Assembly: GCF_003148825.1 (NCBI RefSeq)
Contig: NZ_QGGZ01000006.1
Span: forward strand, 186,001 to 250,000
Source of the DNA: Streptomyces sp. CG 926
GTDB taxonomy: Bacteria > Actinomycetota > Actinomycetes > Streptomycetales > Streptomycetaceae
Length of the DNA: 64,000 bases
Direction: 5' to 3'
The notes under the pieces are model-generated. The model was not told the DNA's origin, ran no database searches, and worked only from the letters and a program-made list of their open reading frames with translations. The position numbers and the translations under genes are program-made. Below are positions 51,500 to 62,200 of this stretch, piece by piece. The first letter of the stretch is position 1, and the number at the start of each line of letters is the position of its first letter.

Positions 51500-53200
51500 T
51501 CAACGGGCCACCGCCAGGCAGTACTCCGCGTCCTCGGCGAGGAGGTTGCGGTGGGTGTCCTCGGCCGTGATGACCCCGTCGTCCAGGACCAGTACGCGGT
51601 CGGCGGCGTCCAGGAGGGCCGGGCTGCTCGTGATCACGACGGTGGTGCGGCCACGGCGCAGCTTCGCGATGTTGCGGGCGATGAGCTGCTCGGTGACCGC
51701 GTCGACGGCCGTGGTCGGATCGTGCAGCACCAGGATGTCGGAGTCGGCGGCCAGTGCGCGGGCCAGGGAGAGCCGTTGGCGCTGTCCGCCGGAGAGGTTG
51801 GCGCCACGGTCGCGGACGCCGTGGTCGAGTCCTTCGCGGTGCAGGGCGACGACATCGGTCAGCATGGACGCCTCGACGGCCTCGGCGACCGTGCGGCTGG
51901 TGCCCGAGGGGTCGATGTTGGTGCGGAGGGTGCCCGCGAAGATCTCCCCGTCGTACGGGTTCACCAGCATGTGCTCGCGGACCGCCTCGATCGACAGGGC
52001 GGCGAGCTCCTCCCCGCCGACCCGCACGGCCCCCTCGTACGCGTGCGGCGGGACCTGTACAGCCAGGATCGCGGCGAGGTCGGCCGCCGCGCGCGGTTGG
52101 TAGACGGCGACGGCCACGAACTCGCCCGCCGGGACCTGGAACTTCAGGTCCCGCAGGGCCCCGTACCGGACGCAGTCGATCTCCAGGTTCCCGCCGGCGG
52201 CCGGGTGCTCCGGCCCGTGGGTCGCGACCGGGGGCGCGACCAGTACCAGGGCCATCCGCTCGGCGGACGCGCGGGCCATCATCACGTACTTGGGCATGTC
52301 CGAGAACAGTTTCAGCGGTTCCATGATGAATTGGGCGAGCCCCACGGCCATGACGAGTTCCCCGACGGTGATGTCGCCGTTGAAGGCCAGCCAACCGGCC
52401 GTCAGGGTCACGCCGGCGGCGAGCGCCGCGTTGAGGGCCATCGCGGTGCCCGCGTAGGCGCCGTTCACCCCGGCCACGGTGATCGCCTGATGCTTGGCCT
52501 CGCCGCTGACCTTCCGGTAGGAGCGGAAGGCCGCGTGGTTGCCGCCGAAGCCGTGCAGCGGGCGCAGGCCGGTGATCAGGTCGGCCACCTTCGCGCCCGC
52601 GCGGGCCACCCGGGCCTGCTGTTCGCGGGTGCTGGAGCCGATCCGCTTGGACATCACGCTCAGGATGGACAGGATCAGGGCGGTGCCCACGATCACCAGC
52701 AGGCCGAGCCGGATGTCGGCCAGCCCCAGCGCGACCGCCGCGACCAGTACCGCGACGAGTGAGCTGATCAGCAGCGGCACCACCTCGATGATGTCGGCCG
52801 TCTGGTCGGCGTCCTCGGTGGCGATGGTCAGCACCTCGCCGGACTTGAGGCCGGCGTCCCTCGCGACGGGCTCCAGCCCGCAGTCCGCGACCCGCACCCG
52901 CCAGCGGTGCGCCTCGGTCGTGTTGGCCTTCTGCAGGATGCGCATGCCGAACCGCCACGACAGCGACACGGTCGTGATGATCACGGCCAGGGCGCCGATC
53001 GACAGGGCGAGCGCACCGGGGCTGCGGTCCTGCATCGTGTGCTCGACGATCAGGCCGAGGGCGATGGGGAAGGCGGTCTCACCGGCCTGGTACAGGCCCA
53101 TGAGGATCGTGCCCCAGGTCATGGCGCCGATGTTGCGGCGCAGGGCCGTCCGGAGGATGTCGGACCCCGGTCGGGGCCGCTGTGTGTCAGGAGTTTTCAT
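51500..53200 (-). CDS. cchI: ABC exporter half with degenerate ATPase (CchI-like)
   Basis: A 566-residue fusion of six membrane segments (about 30-310) and an ABC ATPase domain (about 340-566). The signature LSGGQRQRLSLARAL is intact, but the Walker A loop, expected after GEFVAVAV, reads YQPRAAADLAA with no GxxGxGKS; Walker B ILVLHDPTTAVD has Pro in place of the catalytic Glu; and the switch His is replaced (VVITSSPA). The domain is unlikely to hydrolyse ATP, so a partner half is expected. ATG 53200 overlaps the NRPS stop by 14 bases (coupled). Gene order matches cchH-cchI of coelichelin, so siderophore export is the likely role. Confidence 0.85.
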   Translation of the reverse strand: MKTPDTQRPRPGSDILRTALRRNIGAMTWGTILMGLYQAGETAFPIALGLIVEHTMQDRSPGALALSIGALAVIITTVSLSWRFGMRILQKANTTEAHRWRVRVADCGLEPVARDAGLKSGEVLTIATEDADQTADIIEVVPLLISSLVAVLVAAVALGLADIRLGLLVIVGTALILSILSVMSKRIGSSTREQQARVARAGAKVADLITGLRPLHGFGGNHAAFRSYRKVSGEAKHQAITVAGVNGAYAGTAMALNAALAAGVTLTAGWLAFNGDITVGELVMAVGLAQFIMEPLKLFSDMPKYVMMARASAERMALVLVAPPVATHGPEHPAAGGNLEIDCVRYGALRDLKFQVPAGEFVAVAVYQPRAAADLAAILAVQVPPHAYEGAVRVGGEELAALSIEAVREHMLVNPYDGEIFAGTLRTNIDPSGTSRTVAEAVEASMLTDVVALHREGLDHGVRDRGANLSGGQRQRLSLARALAADSDILVLHDPTTAVDAVTEQLIARNIAKLRRGRTTVVITSSPALLDAADRVLVLDDGVITAEDTHRNLLAEDAEYCLAVAR

Positions 53201-56200
53201 CGAGGTGGCGGGCAATCATCTCGGGGGTTCGCAGGGTGAACAGATCACGGATCGTGATCACTGGACCGTACTCGCGGCGGAGGAGGCCGATCAGCCGCAC
53301 CGCCAGCATGGAGTGCCCTCCCAGGGACACGAAATCGCTCAACGCGCTCACCTCGTCGTCGTCCAGGTCGAGTGACTCGGCGAAGAACTCGCAGACCACG
53401 GTCTCGGTCTCCGTCTGCGGTCCGCGCTCCCCCGCCGTGGTCAGCGTGCCGAGCGGCCTGGCCTCCGGCAAGGCCTTGGTGTCCGCCTTGCCGTTCACGG
53501 TCAGCGGGATGCTGTCGACCTGGGCGTAGTGCGTCGGGCGCAGGAAGTCGGGCAGCGCCGCGCCCACCTCGGCGGCGACCGCCGCCAGGTCCGGGCCGTG
53601 CGGGCCGTCCGGGCCGTCCGGGCCGCCGGGGCCACCGAGGACGAGGTACGCGGCCAGCCGGTACGCGCCGTCGACCTGCGGGTCGGGCTGGGCGACCGCG
53701 GCGACGAACCGGACCGCCGGGTGGGCGGCGAACGCGGCCTCGACCTCGCCGAGTTCGACGCGGTGGCCGCGGATCTTCACCTGCTGGTCGGTGCGGCCCA
53801 GGTACGCGATGTTTCCGTCGGGTCGCCGGGCCACCAGGTCCCCGGTGCGGTACATGCGTTCGCCGGGTGCGCCGAACGGGCAGGCGACGAACCGCTCCGC
53901 CGTCCGGGCGGGCTGCCCGAGGTAGCCGCGCGCGATACCGACGCCCGCCACGTAGAGCTCGCCGGGGACTCCGTCCGGCAGCGGCCGCAGCCACGGGTCC
54001 AGGACGTACACGTCCGTGTTGTCGATGGCCACGCCCACCACCGGGTCCTGGCATTCGAAGGTGCCGACGCCCAGGGTGTTGATGGTGTACTCGGTGGGTC
54101 CGTACAGGTTGTAGCCGGCCGTGCCCTCGGTCTCTGCGAGCCGCTGCCACAGGGTCGGTGTGACGGCCTCGCCGCCCAGCAGCACCAGCGCCGGCCGCCG
54201 CTCGGGGTCGTCGAGCAGGCCCTCGGCCACCAGTTGTTGCGCGTAGGTCGGGGTCACGTTGATGACGTCGATCCCGTGCTCCAGGCAGTACTCGACCAGG
54301 CGGGGGGCGTCGCGGCGCAGTTCCTCGTCGCAGATGTGCACCTCGTGGCCGTCGGCGAGCCAGAGCAGTTCCTCCCACGACATGTCGAAGGCGAAGGACA
54401 CGGTGTGGGCGATACGGAAGACGCGGTGGTCGTGCTCGGCGAGCACGGGCTCGAAGATCCGGCGCCGGTGGTTGATCAGCATGTTGGTGAGCCCGGCGTA
54501 CTCGGTCACCACGCCCTTGGGCCGGCCGGTGGATCCGGAGGTGTAGATCGTGTACGCGGGGTGGCGCAGGCGGTGCGGGTCGTTGGGGGCGAAGGTCACG
54601 AACGGCTCGGCGTCGGGGAGGGGCCGGTCCAGTGCGATGAGGTCGCCGGTCAGCCGGGGCGACACGGCGCTCACGGTGAGGGTGACGTCCGGGCGGGCGT
54701 CCGCGACGATGGCGGCGATCCGCTCGTCGGGGTGGTCCAGCTCCAGCGGCACGTAGGCGGCGCCCACGCGCAGTACGGCGAACAGCGCCACGATCGAGTC
54801 GAGGGAGCGCGGGACGGCGAGGGCCACCGTCCTCTCGGGTCCGATCCCGCGCGCGGCGAGCACTCCCGCGAGTTCCCGGCTGCGGTCGCGGAGCAGGCCG
54901 AAGGTCATGGTGCGGCCGTGGGCGACGAGCGCGACCCGCCCCGGTTCCCGGTCGGCCGCCCGGTCGAACCGGTCGACGACGGTGTCGGTGCCGACGTCCG
55001 TCCGGGCGGCGGGCTCCGGCGCGTGCCCCGCGCCCGGCAGTGCGCCCACCGGCCCGGTGGAGCGGGCCAGGTCCGCGAGCACCCGCAGGTAGTCGTCGAG
55101 GAGCGCGCGGGCGGCCGCGGTGTCGTGGTCGCGGTACTCCAGCTTGACCGTGAGCCGCTCGCCCGGGGTGACGACCCAGGTGAACGGGTAGTGCGTGGAG
55201 TCGTCGGCCCGGACCGCGGTGATGCCGTGCCGGGCGTTCATCTCGGCGAAGGCGTCCATGTCCAGGAAGTTCTGGAGCACGAACAGGTTGTCGAACAGGG
55301 TGTCGTGGCCGGCGGCCCGTTGGATCTCGCCGAGTCCGAGGTGCTCGTGCTCCATCGCCTCGACCCGGGCCGCCTGTACGGCCGTCAGGTAGTCCCGGAC
55401 CGTGTCGTCCGGCCGGGCCCGCGTCCACAGGGGCACGGTGTTGAGCAGCACGCCGACGACCTCGGAGAGGTTCTCGCCCTCGCGGCCGGAGACGGTCACG
55501 CCGAACACGGCGTCGGCGCGGCCCGTACGGGCGCCGAGCAGGAGGCCGAAGCCGCCGGTCAGTACCGCGTTGAGGGTGACGCCGTGGGTGCGGGCGAGGT
55601 CCCGCAGCAGCTGCGAGTCCTCGGCGGTGAGGGTGTGCAAGAGGGTCCGGGGCAGGTCGTCGACCAGGGTGGGCGCCGGTCCGGCGAGCAGCGTGGGGCC
55701 GGGGAGGCCGGTCAGGTGCCGGGCCCAGAAGCGTTCGGAGACGGCCGGGTCCTTGGCGTCGAGCGCCCGGGCGTAGTCCTCGAAGGCGGGTGTCGCCGGG
55801 GCCGCGGGGGTGAGCTCGCCTGCAACGGCTGCTTCGTAGGCCTCGAACAGGTCGCGCAGCACGATCTCGCGGGACCAGCCGTCCCACAGCAGCAGGTGGT
55901 AGCTCAGCAGCAGGCCGTCGCGGTCGCCGGGCAGCCGCACCACGGTCAGGCGGATCAGCGGCGGCTCGCCGGGGTCGAAGCCGGTGTCGCGGTCGCGGGC
56001 GAGCAGGGCGTCGATCTCCGCGTCCGTCGCGAGGTCGACCGTACGGACGCCGACCCGCCGGCCCGCGCCCAGGACCTGGACGGCCGTGCCGTCGTCGTCG
56101 GTGGTGAAGCCGGCGCCCACGACCGGGTGCCGGGCGATCACCCAGGCCATGGCCTCGGCCAGCGCGTCGGTGTCCAGGCGCCGGTCGAAGGTGAACCAGC

Positions 56201-59200
56201 TCTGCGCGACGTAGTGTCCGGCCGGGCCGGCCAGCTGCGCCTGGAAGAACAGGCCGCGCTGGAGCGGGGTGACCGGCGCGGTGCGCTCGGTGGTCGTGGC
56301 GGCGAGCGCGATGTGTTCCAGGGCGGCGCGCCAGTGCTCGGTGATCGCGTCGGGTACGCCCTCGGCGAGGGTGAAGACCGCGTGCAGGCTGCCGGTGGCC
56401 GCGTCGGTCCAGGCGTTGACCTCGACGGCGTACGGGCTGCCCTCGTCGACGCCGGTGAGGTGCGGGGTCTGCGACTCGCCGCCCCGGCCGAGGTAGTTGA
56501 ACAGCACCTGCGGGCGGGCGGTCAGCAGCGGGGCCGTCTGCGGGTTGAGGTAGCGCAGGCCTCCGTACGCGACGTGCGCGCGCTCGTCCGGCTGCCGTGC
56601 GGCGACCTCGTGGGCCGCGGCGACGGGGTCGGTGTGCGCCGTGAGCCGCACCGGGGCGATGGCGGTGAACCAGCCGACCGTACGGGTGTAGTCGTGGTGC
56701 GGCGCGGCCGGGAGGCGGCCGTGCCGCTCCAGCTCGATCGCGAGGTCGGTGGGCGAGGGCTGGACGTGGGTCAGCGCGGTGCGCAGCGCGCCGCACAGCA
56801 GCTCGGTGAGGCCGACGCCGAGCGCGGCGGGGGCGGTCCGGGTCACGTGGTCGCTGATTTCGGGTGCGAGGACGACGGTGGTCTCGCGCGGCCGCTCGGC
56901 CACGGGCAGCAGCGGGGGTGCCTGGAGGGTGGTGATCCAGTGCGCGAGGTCGTCGCTCTCGTGGGCGGAGCGGTCGGCCAGTGCCCGCGCGTACGCGGCG
57001 TAGGAGGTGGTGGGCGGCGCGAGCGGGGTCCCGCGCAGGGCGGCGGCGATGTCGTCCAGCAGGATCGCCCAGGAGACGGCGTCGACGGCGAGGTGGTGCA
57101 CGGTGACCACGAGGGTCCGGGACTCCTCCAGCCAGGCGAAGGCGATGACCTCCCCGGACTCGGGGTCGAGCCGTCCGGCGGCTTCGTTCGCCGCGGCCGT
57201 CGCGTCGGGTGCGGCGCTGCGTACGACGGCGACCGGGCGGGCGGGTTCGGTACGCAGGGCCCACACGCCGTGTGCGGTCCGCAGGCGCAGGCGCAGGGCC
57301 GGGTGGGCGGCGACGACGGTGTTCGCGGCGCGCTCGGCGTCGGCGAAGCCTGTGCCCTCGGGCGCGACCACGGTCCGGGCCTGGGCGAACCGGGCGAGTG
57401 ATCCACCGAGTTCGCGTCGGCGCAGGATGATCGGGGTCGGGCTCAGCGGGCCGTCCTCGTGGGGTGCGGGTGCGGCGGGCGCGGCGGCCGGCGGGGTGCT
57501 CGTCGCCACGTGCTCGGCGAGCGCGCGCGGGGTCCTGAGCAGGAACACGTCCCGGGGGGCGATCGCGAGGCCCAGTGCCCTGGCGCGGTTGACGACGGTG
57601 ATGGCGAGGATGCTGTCGCCGCCGGCCCGGAAGAAGTCGCTGTCGGCGTCGACGGCGACGCCGGGCAGGGTCTCGGTGAAGATGTCGACCAGTGCGGTGA
57701 GCGCGGCGCCGGCCGCGGCCGGCGGAACGGTCTGCGGTACGGGGTGCGCAGCGGCCTGCTCCGCGGCTTGCGAAGCGGCCCGTGCGGTCAGTGCCTCGCG
57801 GTCCAGTTTGCCGTTGACGGTCAGTGGCAGGGCGTCGACGGGCAGGACCCGGCCGGGCACCATGTGGACGGGGAGCTTCGGTGCCAGCAGTCCGGCGAGG
57901 GTGGTGACGTCGAGGGGGACCCGGCCCACGACGTGCGCGACGAGATGGTCCGCGCTGTCGGCGACGGTGACGGCCACGTCGACCACACCGTCGAGTTCCC
58001 GGATCGCGGCCTCCACCTCGCCGAGTTCGATGCGGAATCCCTTGAGCTGTACCTGGTCGTCCGCGCGGCCGGTGAACTCCAGTTCGCCGTCGAGGGTACG
58101 GCGGGCGAGGTCGCCCGTGTGGTACATCCGGGATCCGTCGCCCGCGAACGGGTCCGCGACGAACCGGCTCGCGGTGAGGGAGGGCCGGCCCAGGTAGCCG
58201 AGCGAGAGCTGGTCGCCGGCGACGTAGATGGCGCCCACCCGGCCCGGCGGGACGGGGCGGAGCCGGTCGTCGAGCAGGTGGGTGACCAGTCCGGGGATCG
58301 GACCCCCGATGGGGCTGACCTCGTCGCCGGGGCGGAAGTCCGCGTCGGTCAGGACCCGGTGGGTGACGTGCACGGTGGTCTCGGTGATGCCGTACATGTT
58401 GACCAGTTCGGGTGAGGCCGTCCCGTGCCGCTCGACCCAGCCGCGCAGCCGCCCGAGGTCCAGTGCCTCGCCCCCGAAGATGATCCGGCGCAGGGCGGTG
58501 GCGGGCTCGTCGGCGTGCCGGTCGGCCTCGATGAACTGGTAGAAGGCCGAAGGGGTCTGGTTGAGGACGGTCACCCGGCGTTCGCGCACCAGGCGGTGGA
58601 AGTCGACGGGTGAGCGGGTCAGTCCGTAGTCCGGCACGAGCAGTTCGGCGCCGTGGGTCAACGCGCCCCACAGTTCCCACACCGCGAAGTCGAAGGAGTA
58701 CGAGTGGAACTGGACCCACACGTCGTCCGGGCCGAAGTCCATGTCGGGCCGGGTGTTCGCGAGCAGGGTCACCACGGCGGAGTGCGGGACGACGACGCCC
58801 TTGGGCCTGCCGGTCGACCCGGACGTGTAGATCACGTACGCGGGGTCGTGCAGGTCGGGCCCGGAAACGTCGGCGGGATCAGGGGTGACCCGGGCGCTTC
58901 GGGCGTCCTCCGGCGGCGGCTGCTCGCCTTGTACGAGCACCCGGGCCGGTACGCCTGCCCGGGCCAGCAGCTGTGTGAAGCGGTCCCGGTGTTCCCGGTC
59001 CACGAGCACCACCTGTGGGGCCGCGTCGGCGAGGACGTACTCCAGCCGTGCGTCCGGGTAGGCGAGGTCCAGCGGTACGTACGCCCCGCCCGCGGTGACG
59101 ATCGCGACGAGGGCGACGACCTGTTCGAGGGAGCGCGGGACGGCCACGGCGACCCGTTCGCCCGGCCGGACGCCGGCCGCGCGCAGGGTCGTGGCCAGTT

Positions 59201-62200
59201 CGTTCTTCGCGTCGGCCAGTTCACCGTAGGTCAGTGATCGGCTGCCGCCGTCGAGGGCGCACCAGGTGGCGGCGGTGGCGGCGGGATCGCGCCGCGCGGC
59301 GGCGTCGAACAGCGCGCCCAGCGTCGTCGGGGTGATCCGGGCCGGGGGCCGGGTGCTGCCCGTGGCCGCCAGGTCGTCGACGAGGTCGTCGGGCCGGGTG
59401 AGCAGGCCGTCGAGGGTGCGGGTGAAGGTCCGCAGGACCGTCCGGGCGGTCGACTCCCGCACCAGCGCTCCGTCGTGGATCAGGTTGAAGCGCGGACGGC
59501 CGTCGAGCGAGCGTTCCACCACGAGGGTCAACGGGTAGTGCGGCGCGCCCTCGTTCACGATGTCGCCGATGACGAGGGTGTCCTCGGGCCCGCGCAGGGC
59601 GGCCACGTCGGTCGCCACGTCGAACACCACCAGGGTGTCGAAGAGCGGGCCGGCGCCGCGCAGCCGGCTGATGCGGGCCAGCGAGACGTGCTGGTGCGCC
59701 AGCACCGCGCTCTGGTGGTCGCGTACCGAGGCGAGCAGGTCGCGTGCCGTGGTGGTGGCGTCCCATCGGGCGCGGACGGGGATCGTGTTGATGAACAGGC
59801 CCACCATGGCCTCGATGCCGGGCACGTCCGCGTCGCGCCCGGACACCGTGGAGCCGAAGACGACGTCCTTGCCGTGCAGGAGGCCGCCGAGCGTCGCCGC
59901 CCAGGCGCTGTGCACGGCCACGCTGAGCGGGACACCGGCGGACCGGGCCGCCTCGTCGATGTCGCCCTCGGGCGAGGTGGCGGTGTCGGCGAACCGGTCG
60001 GACGGGGTGTGGCCCTCGGCGACCAGCGAGGGGCCGGGCAGTCCGGCGAGCTGTTCGCGCCACACCCGGTCGCTCTCGTCCGCGTCGCGTTCGGCGAGCC
60101 GGCGCACGTAGTCACCGAAGCCGCCGAGCGGGTGCACGGAGCCGGGCGCGTGGTACTCGGCCAGCAGCGCGCGGAGCATCGGCGGCACCGACCAGCCGTC
60201 GGCGATGATGTGGTGGACGGTCTGCACCAGGACGCTGCGGCCGGCGCCCGTACGGATCAGCGTGTACCGCATCAGGGGGCCGCTCGCGAGGTCGAACCCG
60301 GCGCGGCGGTCGCGCTCGGCGAGCTCGCGGATCTCCTCGTCGGTACTGCCGGGGCGGTCCAGGGTGGTGAACGGGGCCTGGACCCCGGCCTCCAGTACGC
60401 AGACCACGCGGCCGTCGGCGAGGGCCGTGAACCGTGCGGCCAGGTTGGGGAAGAGGCTGAGCAGGCGGGTGGTCGCCGTCGCCAGCCGGTCGGCGTCCAC
60501 CTCTCCCTCCAAGGTCAGGAGCTGCTGCTCGACGTAGCTGCCCGTGGAGTCGTCGTCGAAGACGGAGTGGAAGTAGAGGCCCTCCTGCAGCGGGGTCAGC
60601 GGCAGGACGTCCCGCAGCGCCGGCCCGTCCAGCTCGTCGACGTCGGCCTGGGTGAGCGCCGGTACGGCGAAGTCGGCGGGCGAGTGGCCGCCCAGACCGA
60701 GGGCGGCCAGGTCGAGGTCGGCCAGTGCGGCGAGTCCCGCCAGGGCCTCGCGGAAGTACCGGCCGATCGTCTCGACGTCCTGGTCGGTGAAGAGCCCGTC
60801 GGGCCAGGAGAGGGTGGTGACCAGTTCGTACGCGCCGCCGGCCGAGGCGGGTTCGGCGATCGCGTTGAACTCCAGGGCGCGCGGCAGCCGCATCCCGGGG
60901 TCGCGCTTCTCACCCAACTGGCCCGTGGTGTGGGCGAGTTCCCAGTCATGGGCGGATCCGGCGTCGAACCGGCCCAGGTAGTTGAACAGCACCTGGGGCG
61001 GGGGCGCGTCGAAGGCGGCGCCGGCCAGGTAGCGCAGGGCCCCGTAGGAGAGGCCGTTGCTCGGCACCCGGGCGAGGTCCTCCTTGACCGCCTTGAGCGC
61101 GGCGACCAGGTACGCGGACGAGGTGAGGTCGGTGGCCGCACCGGGGTCGACGGTCACCGGGAAGAGGGTGGTGAACCAGCCCACGGTCCGTGAGAGTTCC
61201 GGCTCGAAACCGGCGGAGTCCGCCACATGGCGTCCTTCGCGGCCGTGGCCCTCCAGTTCGATGTGCGCGAACGTCTGGTCCTGGCCGAGGTCACGGCGCC
61301 ACCGGGCGAGGGTGACGGCGAGGGCGGTCAGCAGCACGTCGTTGACCCCGGCGTGGAACCGCGCGGGGACCTCACCCAGCAGCGCGGCCGTGATCTCGGG
61401 CCCGACCGACAGGGTCGTGGTGCGTTCCCGGGCGACGGTGTCGGTGGGGGCCGGCGCGCGCCGGCCCAGCGGGGCGTCCGCCCCCGGCAGGGCCCGCCGG
61501 AAGTAGGCGAGGTCGGCGTCGAACGCCGCGCGCTCCAGCAGCTGCGTCCAGCGCCGGAACGACGTGCCCACCGGGGGCAGGTCGATCGGCGCACCGGAGA
61601 CGTGCCAACGCCACGCGGTGGAGAGGTCCTCCATCAGGATCCGCCAGGAGACGCCGTCGATCACCACGTGGTGGGCGACCAGGACCAGCTGGCGCGCCGC
61701 GCGGCGCCAGACGGCGCGCAGCATCACGCCGTGCTCCGGGTCCAGCCCGGCGGTGGCGAGCGCGACGCACGCGTCGAGCGGCCGGTCGCTCTCCTGCCAT
61801 CCCGCCGCCGCGCGGTCGGCCTCCGGGATCTCGAAGCTCCAGCGCTCGCCTCGGATCAGCTTGGCGCGCAGCATGTCGTGCCGGGCGACCACGGCGGTCA
61901 GGACGGCGTCGAGCCCTTCGGCCGTCAGGTCCGCCGGGGTGTTCAGCACCACCGACTGCACGAAGCCGTCGACGGCGTCCGTGGTCTCGCCGAGCCACTG
62001 CACGACGGGCGAGCCCACGACCGTACCGGTGGCGACGTCGCCGTGGTCCACGGATGCGGCCTCGCGGTCCGCGACGGCCGCCAGCGCGCCCACGACGCTG
62101 TGGGTGAAGATCTGGCGGGCGGTGACGTGGAGGCCCGCTTCGCGCAGGGCGCTCAGCAGGGAGATCGCCAGGATGCTGTCGCCGCCGAGCTGGAAGAAGT

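Noticed and set aside
53529..57401. A 1,290-codon open frame on the plus strand, and similar long frames at 61227-63158 and, in another minus frame, 53245-58719
   Set aside because: All lie antisense to or out of frame with the NRPS. Their translations are Gly/Arg/Val-rich with no domain, and they exist only because stops are rare at this GC content.
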